A DNA stretch of 64,000 nt from Blautia massiliensis (ex Durand et al. 2017) (lineage in GTDB: Bacteria; Bacillota; Clostridia; Lachnospirales; Lachnospiraceae). The stretch lies in assembly GCF_001487165.1 (NCBI RefSeq), contig NZ_LN913006.1:124001-188000 (forward strand). The letters are read 5' to 3'. The notes under the pieces are model-generated. The model had not been told where the DNA came from. It saw nothing but the letters and a program-made list of their open reading frames with translations, and searched no databases. Positions 26,369 to 34,394 of the stretch are shown one piece after another; position 1 is the first letter of the stretch; every line of letters starts with the position of its first letter. A program made the position numbers and the translations under genes.

Positions 26369-26866
26369 TCAGACTGCTGCTTTTTTATGAAAAAGTACAT
26401 TTTTGTATTTGGAAAGTGCTCCAAGAAGGATCATACCGATCACACCGGCTGAGATAAATTCGCCGGCTCCTACTGTGAGCATCATAAACGGGATAGGAAG
26501 GTTAATGCCATATCCGTAACGAAGCACAAGAGGAACGATCACAATGTTGGAAACGATCGGCGGGATTGGGGCTGTCCATTTGCCTGTATTGCGAAGCTTG
26601 TAGGTAAAGAATGCACCGATAAGTGTGGCAATGCTTCCGAAAATGATGTCAACCGGAATCGCACCGCCAAGAAGATTGGCGATGATACATCCCACGAACA
26701 GTCCCGGGATGGCAGCCGGTGTGAAGAACGGAAGCACGGTCAGCGCCTCGGAAAACCGGATCTGAACTTCACCGAAGCTAAGTGGCGCGAATACCAGTGT
26801 CAGGACAACATATACAGCTGCAATGGCAGCTCCCTGTACCAGAAAATGAGTACCTTTGTTTTTCAT
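26369..26866 (-). CDS. queT: QueT-family queuosine-precursor transporter
   Basis: A 165-residue membrane protein with five or six helices and QueT features: LTLVFAPLSFGEVQIRFSEAL near the N terminus, PGLFVGCIIANLLGGAIPVDIIFGS, and YGINLPIPFMMLTVGAGEF. Members are substrate-binding (S) components of ECF transporters that take up preQ0/preQ1-type queuosine precursors. GGAG is eight bases before the ATG. It is preceded by its own promoter and a ~120-nt folded leader, consistent with ligand-controlled expression. Confidence 0.85.
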   Translation of the reverse strand: MKNKGTHFLVQGAAIAAVYVVLTLVFAPLSFGEVQIRFSEALTVLPFFTPAAIPGLFVGCIIANLLGGAIPVDIIFGSIATLIGAFFTYKLRNTGKWTAPIPPIVSNIVIVPLVLRYGYGINLPIPFMMLTVGAGEFISAGVIGMILLGALSKYKNVLFHKKAAV

Positions 26867-26987
26867 GTTTTTTATTCTCCTTTAGTTTTGTTTTACGAGT
26901 GGAAGGTCACGAACACTCGGCACATTTATAGGCGGTGACCGCCTTGTAAGCCCTGTACGACCTTGGTTTTTGCGGGCTTTTGCAGCG
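26867..26987 (-). promoter_or_regulatory. Structured leader RNA of queT, candidate riboswitch of unassigned class
   Basis: On the minus strand three hairpins follow each other: AAGCCC/GGGCTT (26979-26974 with 26953-26948), AGGCGG/CCGCCT (26944-26939 with 26935-26930) and CGAGTG/CACTCG (26919-26914 with 26901-26896). The loop of the first contains AAGGTC (26964-26959) and the loop of the third GACCTT (26908-26903), which are fully complementary and could form a loop-loop helix, extended by two wobble pairs. The sequence ends in an A-rich tail leading to AAAGGAG. QueT genes are often controlled by preQ1 riboswitches; the canonical preQ1-I loop is not present, so class is unassigned. Confidence 0.6.
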
Positions 26988-26993
26988 AAACTG

Positions 26994-27022
26994 AGTATAG
27001 CATAAGGGGCGTGGAAATGCAA
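26994..27022 (-). promoter_or_regulatory. Promoter of queT
   Basis: Minus-strand TTGCAT (27022-27017), 17 bases, TATACT (26999-26994). It lies only 13 bases after the stop of the upstream leucine-rich-repeat gene, so no separate terminator fits between them. Confidence 0.75.
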
Positions 27023-27035
27023 GGTACGATCCTGA

Positions 27036-29564
27036 CTATTTGATAACCCTGGCCTGTGTGGACAGACCCTGGCTCTGAAACAGCTTTTTGTAAGAGGAAA
27101 GTCTGCTTGCCGGAACCTTTACAGTCAGTTTTTTGTAATTATTCTGACCTGCTCTTGTGAAGATATATTTACCTGAGCTTTTGGAAGTAAGACGTCCTGT
27201 CTGTATGGTGACAGAGGTAAGGGCCTTACAGTCACAGAAAGCTTTTGTGCCGATCGCAGAAACTCGGGAACCGATTTTTACAGTACGAAGACTTGTGCAT
27301 CCCTGGAAGGCTCCGGCACCTATGCTTGTGATATTTCCTGAAATCGTTACCTGTTTCAGGTTTTTACAGTTTTTGAAGGCATTGGCTGCAATGGCTGTGA
27401 CTTTGTAGGTTTTTCCGTTAGCTTTGACAGTGGCCGGAATCTTTGCAGTGACAGTATTGCGTGAACGTGGTCCCTTCAGTGCTACGGAAGTCCCGGTGGT
27501 ATTGACTGTGTAGACATTATAAGCATCCCGGAATGTTTTTGCAGTCTGTGGCTTTGGTGTGGCTGCAGGAGTGATCTGGAAATTTAAGGTGATGGTTCCG
27601 TAGAAATGGTAATCACCGATGATCTTCAGGGTAGCAGTTCCTGCTTTTTTATTGTTCTGGTATGTCACATGATAATCATTGATGCCAGAAAGCTTTGCTT
27701 TTCCAAGAGTTACGGTTGGAACGGGCTTTATGTCAGAGCCTGTATAGGTATATGTTTTTTTGATCCCTGTTACAGCTGCATCGGAAATATTGCATGCATA
27801 GCTGATATTGTTTTTCTTGGCATATGTAACTGCGTAAGAGCCGTACGGAGCATGGATCTTGCAAAAATATGCATGAGAGTTGACATACCCGTAGCCGCCC
27901 CACACAGCATCCGTTCCAATGCTTTTAACAGTATCAGGTATGTTGATCCTGGATAGCTTGTCACAGTAGGCGAAAGCTTCTTTTCCGATCTTTGTGACCC
28001 CTTTCTGGATGTCCACTTCTTTCAGCTCAGGAAGAGAAACAAAGGCCCTTTCGGAAATACTTGTGATCCCGGGCTTTATTATTACCTTTCTGATCTGGTT
28101 TTTGATAGCTTTCCAGGAGGAATCGTTGGAGAAGGAAAACCAGCCTTTTGTTGAAGAGACCGGGTATCGGTGGTTTTCCTCTGTGGAAATAGAAAGTGGT
28201 CCGTAGCCGGAGATCGTAAGGATACCGTTTTTGAAATTCCAGGTTGCGTTGTCACCTGCGATATGGTAAGTTTTTTTGTCAGCTTTTCCGTTGTCGGAAT
28301 TAATGGAATAAAAGTTCAAGGTGTTGGAGTTTGAAGCATAATAAACGACCCTGGAATCCTTTACCACAGGCTGACAATCAGAAATCGGAGCAGCTGTTGT
28401 AAACTCTTTGCTGAGACTCTTTCCCTTTCCGTCCACAAAAAGATAATGAAGGGTGCTGGAAGAGAGCGGATCGTTAGCGGAAGAGTTTTTCTTGTTATCG
28501 TCGGAGACGTATTCTTCCCAGGAAATCATAAAACGGTTGTCATTTATTTTGGTGATCTTTACGCCCGCAAAGCTTTTTCCTCCGCCTGTAAAGTTGGTAA
28601 GCTTCCTGGTAATGGTTGCTTTTTCGGAAAAGTCAGACATTGGTGTGACGGACAGATAAAGGTTATGAGGCGTGTTTTCAGATACCTTATCATATTTGGA
28701 CTGATCGATGGAAGTGCCAACGCATAATACACTGTCAGAGGAAACAGCCATGCCGTCAACGCTTGCGTAGCAGGCCAGTGCCCACACAGAAGTATGTGAG
28801 CCTCCGTATGGCAAAAGCTCTATGGTGGTGCAGGCAAGTGTAGTGCTGTCGTATCTGGAAAGAATTGTACATCGTGAACCCTCACTCTGCTCCAGTACGT
28901 AGAGATAAGAACCTTGTGATTTGATATACTGTGCAAAGGAATGCCACAGATCGCAGGAAACGATCTTTCCTTTCATGGTTGCCTGGTCGATCTCGACCAT
29001 AAGGAAGCCCTGATGTCCCTGACCGACAGAGGGATCCACATATCCTTCGTGACCGGTAACAACATAGAGTTTGCCGTTGCTTTCTGTCATTTCCACACAG
29101 CCATAGTCAAAGGGCGTGCGGACCTCACCGCCAAAAAGCTCCGGGTTACTGGTAATTGCTGCTGCACCGTTCCGGTTCCAGCTTGTATCGTAGCGGATAA
29201 CGCGGATGACCTCAGCGGAATCGTTTTCTTTGTTGTTTGTCTGGCCTTCTACCAGATAATATCCGTCAGATCCGGCATAAAAGCCACCCCACAGTGGAAG
29301 CTCCATGTTGATCTTGCGCTTGCTTCTGATCTTCAGATCATTATCGTAATATTCAACGCCGACAGAATTTTTCTGGTGGAAGACCCTCATGTATCCGCCG
29401 GAAACAGGAATAAGATCAGAGGTACGGCGTAACCTGACATTGAGATTGTCCTGTGCGGTTGGCGTAAGAGAGCCTGCCCGGGCTGTCTGTGGAAACAGGA
29501 TCAGACAGAAGCAAAGACAGCAGAACAGAAATAGCAGAGATGTTAATTTTTTTAGCTTTTTCAT
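27036..29564 (-). CDS. Secreted leucine-rich-repeat (BspA-like) protein
   Basis: An 842-residue protein with a signal peptide (MKKLKKLTSLLFLFCCLCF, cleavage after TARA ~30). A ~400-residue N-terminal region of beta-rich character belongs to no family I recognise. A first block of BspA/TpLRR-type repeats follows (ITSISERAFVSLPELKEVDI, VTKIGKEAFAYCDKLSRINI, ~490-560), then an MBG-like beta domain (YTYTGSDIKPVPTVTL, ~625), and finally a second LRR block (ITSIGAGAFQGCTSLRTVKI). No LPXTG anchor or transmembrane tail is visible, so it is probably released or held non-covalently at the surface. AAAGGAG precedes the ATG. Adhesion or host interaction is a family-based guess. Confidence 0.85.
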   Translation of the reverse strand: MKKLKKLTSLLFLFCCLCFCLILFPQTARAGSLTPTAQDNLNVRLRRTSDLIPVSGGYMRVFHQKNSVGVEYYDNDLKIRSKRKINMELPLWGGFYAGSDGYYLVEGQTNNKENDSAEVIRVIRYDTSWNRNGAAAITSNPELFGGEVRTPFDYGCVEMTESNGKLYVVTGHEGYVDPSVGQGHQGFLMVEIDQATMKGKIVSCDLWHSFAQYIKSQGSYLYVLEQSEGSRCTILSRYDSTTLACTTIELLPYGGSHTSVWALACYASVDGMAVSSDSVLCVGTSIDQSKYDKVSENTPHNLYLSVTPMSDFSEKATITRKLTNFTGGGKSFAGVKITKINDNRFMISWEEYVSDDNKKNSSANDPLSSSTLHYLFVDGKGKSLSKEFTTAAPISDCQPVVKDSRVVYYASNSNTLNFYSINSDNGKADKKTYHIAGDNATWNFKNGILTISGYGPLSISTEENHRYPVSSTKGWFSFSNDSSWKAIKNQIRKVIIKPGITSISERAFVSLPELKEVDIQKGVTKIGKEAFAYCDKLSRINIPDTVKSIGTDAVWGGYGYVNSHAYFCKIHAPYGSYAVTYAKKNNISYACNISDAAVTGIKKTYTYTGSDIKPVPTVTLGKAKLSGINDYHVTYQNNKKAGTATLKIIGDYHFYGTITLNFQITPAATPKPQTAKTFRDAYNVYTVNTTGTSVALKGPRSRNTVTAKIPATVKANGKTYKVTAIAANAFKNCKNLKQVTISGNITSIGAGAFQGCTSLRTVKIGSRVSAIGTKAFCDCKALTSVTIQTGRLTSKSSGKYIFTRAGQNNYKKLTVKVPASRLSSYKKLFQSQGLSTQARVIK

Positions 29565-29770
29565 AAGTTTCTCCTTTGTATGTGTTTTTAGATGATCTCC
29601 TGTTTAGATTATAATTCATGGGACAGAATTTACAATACAAAATCGGGAGTTATGGAACTCCCGATCCTCAGGATTTCTGTAAATTCTGTTCACAAAAACA
29701 TCTTGAGGAAATACTGCTGGTGGGCAGTAACATCAGCAGCAGGAACCTTATGGAAACAGGGGCTTTTTTC
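29565..29770. other. Intergenic stretch with a 10-bp palindrome, no gene seen
   Basis: Between the divergent LRR and rfbD-like genes. It contains the perfect hairpin ATCGGGAGTT-ATGG-AACTCCCGAT (29642-29665) and competing short pairings around 29713-29739 (CTGCTG/CAGCAG or ACTGC/GCAGT). The short ORFs here lack ribosome-binding sites and are not called. A small RNA is possible but no promoter for one was identified. Confidence 0.4.
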
Positions 29771-29799
29771 TTGACAGTTTTTTGTGATATTGATAAAAT
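29771..29799 (+). promoter_or_regulatory. Promoter upstream of the rfbD-like gene
   Basis: TTGACA (29771-29776), 17 bases, TAAAAT (29794-29799). Transcription should begin near 29806. Confidence 0.8.
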
Positions 29800-29821
29800 A
29801 TATTACAGTATATAGGTTAAA

Positions 29822-29863
29822 GGGGCATTGGTTTTGATCTAAATCAATGTCTCTTTATTTTAT
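29822..29863 (+). terminator. Terminator-like hairpin in the rfbD leader
   Basis: GGGGCATTGGTTT (29822-29834) pairs with AAATCAATGTCTC (29841-29853), 13 bp including three G-T pairs, followed by TTTATTTTAT. It lies only ~16 bases after the expected transcription start, so it may attenuate the downstream genes or release a ~50-nt RNA. Confidence 0.6.
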
Positions 29864-29896
29864 ATATCACACATATTACACCAGGGAGGTAGAAAG

Positions 29897-30748
29897 ATGT
29901 TAAAAGTATGGATCGCAGGTGCCAACGGACAGATCGGACGGGCACTGAATGATGTTCTGGATCCAATGCAGATCGAGACTCTGAACACAGATCTTGATGA
30001 GCTGGATATCACAGACACAGATGAAGTGATCAACTTCGGTTCCATTAACCGTCCGGATGTGATCATCAACTGCACCGGTATCACAGATACCGATGAGTGT
30101 GAGAAGAATCCGGAACATGCATACCGTGTCAACGCACTGGGAGCAAGAAACTTAAGCATCGTGGCAAGAAAATGCGGGGCAAAGATCGTCCAGCTTTCCA
30201 CAGATGATGTTTTCGACGGAAAGAGCAAAAAACCGTATACAGAGTTTGACGATACCAATCCGCTGACTGTTTACGGCCGTTCCAAGAGAGCCGGAGAGAA
30301 CTATGTAAAAGAGTTTACACACAAACATTTCATTATCCGAAGCAACTGGGTATACGGAAAAGGCGGAAACAATTTTGTAAACCGTGTGCTGGAGACAGCA
30401 GAAAAAGGCCAGGCGCTTTCCGTTGCTTCGGATCAGTTCGGATCACCGACCAGCGCCAAGGATCTGGCAAGAATGATCCTGTATCTTATCGATACCAACG
30501 AATATGGAACTTATCACGTAACCTGCAGCGGTGTATGCAACCGTTATGAGTTTGCAACCGAGATCCTTCGCCTTGCAGGAAAGGAGATCGAACTGAGATC
30601 CGTGCCGACAGAGCAGTCAGATCTTTCTTCTGTCAGACCGCCATATGCCGTCCTTGATAATTTTATCCTCCGTATTATTGAAGTGTATGACATGCCGGAC
30701 TGGAAAGCATCGCTGAAAGAATATATGGATGAAAGAGCGGAGGACTAG
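29897..30748 (+). CDS. dTDP-4-dehydrorhamnose reductase-family (RfbD-like) protein
   Basis: A 283-residue short-chain dehydrogenase of the extended NAD(P)-binding type: Rossmann motif VWIAGANGQIGRAL, INCTGITDTDECE, and catalytic YGRSK (Tyr and Lys). The family completes dTDP-L-rhamnose synthesis, and no rfbA, rfbB or rfbC gene is adjacent, so its substrate is less certain than the family name suggests. The ATG at 29897 follows GGGAGG. The next gene starts one base after its stop, indicating coexpression with an amino-acid/dicarboxylate symporter. Confidence 0.82.
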   Translation: MLKVWIAGANGQIGRALNDVLDPMQIETLNTDLDELDITDTDEVINFGSINRPDVIINCTGITDTDECEKNPEHAYRVNALGARNLSIVARKCGAKIVQLSTDDVFDGKSKKPYTEFDDTNPLTVYGRSKRAGENYVKEFTHKHFIIRSNWVYGKGGNNFVNRVLETAEKGQALSVASDQFGSPTSAKDLARMILYLIDTNEYGTYHVTCSGVCNRYEFATEILRLAGKEIELRSVPTEQSDLSSVRPPYAVLDNFILRIIEVYDMPDWKASLKEYMDERAED

Positions 30749-30749
30749 A

Positions 30750-32048
30750 ATGAAAGAGAAAAATATAAAAGAGAAAACACAGCAGAAAAAGAAAATGGGC
30801 CTTACCACGAAGATCTTTGTGGCGCTGATCGCAGGTGCGATACTGGGAATCATTCTCTGTTACCTGGTTCCTGACAGCAGCTTCAAGAAAGATGTGATCG
30901 TGGAGGGAATCCTTTATGTGATCGGACAGGGATTTATCCGTCTGATGAAAATGCTGGTTGTACCGTTGGTATTCTGTTCCCTTGTCTGCGGAAGTATGTC
31001 CATCGGTGATACCAAGAAGCTTGGAACCGTAGGTGTGAGAACACTGGTATTTTATCTGGCGACTACAGCTCTGGCTGTTTCGGTTGCTCTGATGGTAGGT
31101 AATCTGATCAATCCGGGTGTGGGACTTGATATGAGCTCTATTCAGTCCTCCGCTTCCTCTGTGGAGACTATGGAGGCGACCTCTCTTACGGATACCATCC
31201 TGAATATCATTCCGGATAATCCGATCAATTCCCTGGCAAGCGGAACCATGCTTCAGGTTATCGTATTTGCCCTGATCGTGGGTGTGATCCTTGCGAAAAT
31301 GGGGGAGCGCGCAGAGACAGTAGCGAACTTTTTCAGCCAGTTCAATGACATCATGATGGAGATGACCATGATGATCATGGCACTTGCACCGATCGGTGTA
31401 TTCTGCCTTATCAGCAGAACCTTTGCAAACATCGGTTTCAGCGCGTTTATCCCGCTGGCAAAATATATGATCGGTGTTCTCCTTGCACTGGCAATCCAGT
31501 GCTTCGGCGTATACCAGATCCTGCTGAAGATCTTCACAGGACTGAATCCGATAAAATTCATCAAGAAATTTTTCCCGGTTATGGCATTTGCATTCTCAAC
31601 AGCTACATCCAATGCCACGATCCCGATGTCCATTGATACCCTGTCCAAAAAAGTGGGTGTTTCCAAGAAGATTTCTTCATTCACCATTCCTCTTGGAGCT
31701 ACCATCAACATGGACGGTACCTCTATCATGCAGGGTGTTGCCGTAGTATTTGCGGCACAGGCCTTCGGTATCCACTTAAGTCCGATGGATTATGTGACAG
31801 TTATCGGAACTGCAACCCTTGCTTCCGTAGGAACTGCCGGTGTACCAAGTGTTGGTCTTGTTACTCTGACCATGGTATTTAACTCTGTAGGACTTCCGGT
31901 TGAGGCAATTGGTCTGATCATGGGTATTGACCGTATCCTGGATATGACCAGAACAGCGGTTAACATTACCGGTGATGCAGTCTGCACAACCATCGTTGCA
32001 CACCAGAACGGTGCACTGGATAAAAACGTGTTCAACGAATCAAACTAA
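30750..32048 (+). CDS. DAACS-family dicarboxylate/amino-acid:cation symporter
   Basis: A 432-residue GltP/GltPh-type transporter. The marks are MKMLVVPLVFCSLVCGSMSIGD, the first hairpin FAFSTATSNATIPMSIDTL, NMDGTSIMQG (the NMDGT cation/substrate site) and the C-terminal GIDRILDMTRTAVNITGD with the substrate-binding Asp and Arg region. Members import glutamate, aspartate, serine/threonine or C4 dicarboxylates with Na+ or H+. The N terminus is Lys/Glu-rich, and the start at 30750 has CGGAGGA upstream. It ends at a strong terminator. Confidence 0.9.
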   Translation: MKEKNIKEKTQQKKKMGLTTKIFVALIAGAILGIILCYLVPDSSFKKDVIVEGILYVIGQGFIRLMKMLVVPLVFCSLVCGSMSIGDTKKLGTVGVRTLVFYLATTALAVSVALMVGNLINPGVGLDMSSIQSSASSVETMEATSLTDTILNIIPDNPINSLASGTMLQVIVFALIVGVILAKMGERAETVANFFSQFNDIMMEMTMMIMALAPIGVFCLISRTFANIGFSAFIPLAKYMIGVLLALAIQCFGVYQILLKIFTGLNPIKFIKKFFPVMAFAFSTATSNATIPMSIDTLSKKVGVSKKISSFTIPLGATINMDGTSIMQGVAVVFAAQAFGIHLSPMDYVTVIGTATLASVGTAGVPSVGLVTLTMVFNSVGLPVEAIGLIMGIDRILDMTRTAVNITGDAVCTTIVAHQNGALDKNVFNESN

Positions 32049-32095
32049 ATATCCGGTTCAAAAAAAGATCCGACCCTGTCGGGTGAGAAAAAACG

Positions 32096-32143
32096 AAAAA
32101 CGGCTGTACATATCGTAAGAGCGATATGTGCGGCCGTTTTTTT
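32096..32143. terminator. Intrinsic terminator between convergent symporter and LysR genes
   Basis: AAAAACGGC...CATATCG pairs with CGATATG...GGCCGTTTTTTT. A- and T-runs on the two sides would allow use from both strands. Confidence 0.87.
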
Positions 32144-32166
32144 ACTGGATCAGGTAAGTCCCCTGC

Positions 32167-33084
32167 TTATTCCTGTTCCAGAACACCCATGACAGAGGGT
32201 AGTTCCAGCTGCTGATAGGTGTGAAGGATCTTTTCCAGCTCAAAGATAGCAGGGGTAAGAAACTTATTCTTGTGATAGACCAGCTTGAATTTCCGGTTCC
32301 ATTCCCCTGCTTCGTTGCAGAAGACCCGGACTGAACGGTGACGGATCTCATGATGCATAAGACGGATGGACATAACAGAGAGCATCTGGTTATACAGCAC
32401 TGCGTTCAGCAGTGCCCGCGGACTGTTGGCTTCCCAGGCAGTTCGGATCTTCAGATCATGGCGAAGGGTGTAATCCTCAAAAAGCTGTCTGGTACCGCTT
32501 CCATATTCCCGGACTGCAAATTTCTGGTTGTTCAGCTCCTGGACATGGATGCGTCCTCTGCGGTAAAACGGATGCTTTTTTCCGGCGGCAAGGACCAGAC
32601 AGTCGTCGATGATGGGAAGAACGACAAGGTCCGGGGAATGAATCTCACCTTCTACCACAGCAGCGTCCAGCTCAGAACGCAGAAGCTTCTGTTCGATATT
32701 TTGCGTGTTGGTGACAAAGGAGTAAACGTCAAGGTCCGGGATTTTTTTCTGCAGATCCAGGATAATGGATGGGGTCAGGCAGGTTCCCACAGTGAGGGTG
32801 GAACCAAGCTTCAGGGTGGAAGACTGTCCCTGGTTCTGCATCAGCTCTTCCAGCTGCTGAAACTGGCGGATCATTTCACGGGCATGGGGAAGAAGAAGCT
32901 TTCCCCGTTCTGTGAGATAAAGCTTTTTTCCAAGACGTTCAAAGAGAAGGCCGTTATAATGAGCTTCCAGCTCACGGATGGCCTGACTGACTGTTGGCTG
33001 GGAAAGATAAAGATGTTTGGCAGCAGCACTCATGGAGCCCTGTTCCGCAACGGCCGCAAAAACAGTGAGATGGCGGATGGTCAT
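32167..33084 (-). CDS. LysR-family transcriptional regulator
   Basis: A 305-residue regulator with the LysR winged helix-turn-helix at the N terminus (GSMSAAAKHLYLSQPTVSQA) and a two-lobed effector domain (LKLGSTLTVGTCLTPSIILDL). The start at 33084 (MTIRHLTVF) is chosen because AAGGAG precedes it by seven bases and because the in-frame upstream TTG extension would run through a palindromic operator. It is divergent from the siroheme-type reductase gene, whose promoter carries a LysR-type site at the activator position, so that gene is the likely target. Confidence 0.92.
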   Translation of the reverse strand: MTIRHLTVFAAVAEQGSMSAAAKHLYLSQPTVSQAIRELEAHYNGLLFERLGKKLYLTERGKLLLPHAREMIRQFQQLEELMQNQGQSSTLKLGSTLTVGTCLTPSIILDLQKKIPDLDVYSFVTNTQNIEQKLLRSELDAAVVEGEIHSPDLVVLPIIDDCLVLAAGKKHPFYRRGRIHVQELNNQKFAVREYGSGTRQLFEDYTLRHDLKIRTAWEANSPRALLNAVLYNQMLSVMSIRLMHHEIRHRSVRVFCNEAGEWNRKFKLVYHKNKFLTPAIFELEKILHTYQQLELPSVMGVLEQE

Positions 33085-33114
33085 ATGGAATCTCCTTTTA
33101 TTGTAAATTGGTAT

Positions 33115-33129
33115 ATAGGTAAAACCTAT
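33115..33129. promoter_or_regulatory. LysR-type operator
   Basis: ATAGGT-AAA-ACCTAT, a perfect 15-bp inverted repeat containing the T-N11-A core of LysR-family boxes. Its centre lies about 65 bases before the expected start of the divergent reductase transcript, the classic LysR recognition-site distance. Confidence 0.75.
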
Positions 33130-33151
33130 CATTTTTATAAAATAATATCAT

Positions 33152-33180
33152 TTCTCAAATACATCTTCAAGTGGTATAGT
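33152..33180 (+). promoter_or_regulatory. Promoter of the siroheme-type reductase gene
   Basis: TTCTCA (33152-33157), 17 bases, TATAGT (33175-33180). The poor -35 box is what is expected for an activator-dependent promoter. Confidence 0.6.
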
Positions 33181-33275
33181 AGGAAGTACGTGAAAACGAT
33201 TTCAACATTGCAAAATACAGGGCAACGATACCGTGGGAAAGTATCGGAATGCCGGTGAGACCAGGAGGAGGAAAT

Positions 33276-34199
33276 ATGTCAGCATTAACTGTAAGCAAAG
33301 AGGAAGAGAAAAGACTGAAGGGGCAGGGGTTTTTAAATAACCGGGGAACCGATGAATTTTCTGCACGGGTGATCACTGTAAACGGAAAGGTGACAGCGGC
33401 ACAGCACAGATGTATGGCGGAAGCAGCAGAGAAATTCGGCAACGGAAATCTTACCTACACGACCAGGCTTTCCGTGGAGATCCAGGGAATCCCCTACGAA
33501 AAGATCGAAGAGTTTCAGGAATTTATTGCGAAGGAAGGTCTGGAGACAGGAGGAACAGGAGCAAAGGTCCGACCGGTAGTATCCTGCAAGGGAACCACCT
33601 GTCAGTATGGACTTCTGGATTCCTATGCAATTTCAGAAGAGATTTTTCGGAGATTCTATAAAGGCTACCGTCAGGTTGCACTGCCGCATAAATTTAAGAT
33701 CGCAGTAGGCGGATGCCCGAATAACTGTGTGAAACCAAATCTGAATGATGTGGGGATCATCGGACAGAGGATCCCGCACTTTGACAGCGAGGCATGCAAG
33801 GGCTGCAAAAAATGTGCCATTGAAGCTGCATGTCCAAACAAAGTGGCGAAAGTCGTTGACGGGAAACTGCACATTGATGAGGAGCTTTGCAGACACTGCG
33901 GAAGGTGTGTGGGAAAATGTCCATTCCATTCCATCCCGGACGGTACCTACGGATTCAAGATCTATATCGGTGGACGCTGGGGAAAGAAAATTTCTCATGG
34001 AAAGGCCCTGAACCGGATCTTTACGTCAGAGGAAGAGGCACTGGATGTTATTGAGAAGGCAATCCTGCTTTTTAAGGACCAGGGATTAAAGGGAGAACGT
34101 TTTGCCGAGACTATAGAACGAATTGGATTCGAAAATGCAGAAAAACAATTATTGGAAAAAAATCTTCTGGAAAGAAAAATGGAAATTTTGTCCAAATAG
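33276..34199 (+). CDS. Siroheme-type nitrite/sulfite reductase-family protein with 2x[4Fe-4S] ferredoxin domain
   Basis: A 307-residue protein. An N-terminal sulfite/nitrite reductase ferredoxin-like half-domain precedes the siroheme/[4Fe-4S] cysteines (CKGTTCQYG and GGCPNNCVKP, ~107-150). Two ferredoxin clusters follow (CKGCKKCAIEAACP and CRHCGRCVGKCP), then a second reductase half-domain. The length and inserted ferredoxin resemble small anaerobic sulfite-reductase-like proteins (Fsr-C/AsrC group). The ATG at 33276 has GGAGGAGG upstream. No partner subunits (asrA, asrB) are adjacent, so electron donor and substrate are uncertain. It probably answers to the divergent LysR regulator. Confidence 0.87.
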   Translation: MSALTVSKEEEKRLKGQGFLNNRGTDEFSARVITVNGKVTAAQHRCMAEAAEKFGNGNLTYTTRLSVEIQGIPYEKIEEFQEFIAKEGLETGGTGAKVRPVVSCKGTTCQYGLLDSYAISEEIFRRFYKGYRQVALPHKFKIAVGGCPNNCVKPNLNDVGIIGQRIPHFDSEACKGCKKCAIEAACPNKVAKVVDGKLHIDEELCRHCGRCVGKCPFHSIPDGTYGFKIYIGGRWGKKISHGKALNRIFTSEEEALDVIEKAILLFKDQGLKGERFAETIERIGFENAEKQLLEKNLLERKMEILSK

Positions 34200-34335
34200 A
34201 GATATAAAAAACTTCCTATTATATAAGCTGTCTGAAACTGAAAAAATGCGAGCAATAATATAAAAAATTTTTATCCCATTTATATAAATTTTTATTATAT
34301 CACAGTATTAACAAAAAAATAAGTGAAAATTCTAT

Positions 34336-34364
34336 TTGAAATATGCAAAATAATGTGATAAAGT
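34336..34364 (+). promoter_or_regulatory. Probable promoter of hppA
   Basis: TTGAAA (34336-34341), 17 bases, TAAAGT (34359-34364), in an AT-rich gap of about 195 bases with nothing else recognised. Confidence 0.5.
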
Positions 34365-34394
34365 ATTAACAATACATGAACGGAGGTAAAAAGA

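Noticed and set aside
26867..26987. queT leader as a canonical preQ1-I riboswitch
   Set aside because: A GUUC and an A-rich tail with ACUAA look similar, but the UAG of the loop that must pair with CUA is missing, so the class is left open.
32338..33258. Plus-strand open frame of 306 codons
   Set aside because: Antisense to the LysR gene and runs through the divergent promoter and operator.
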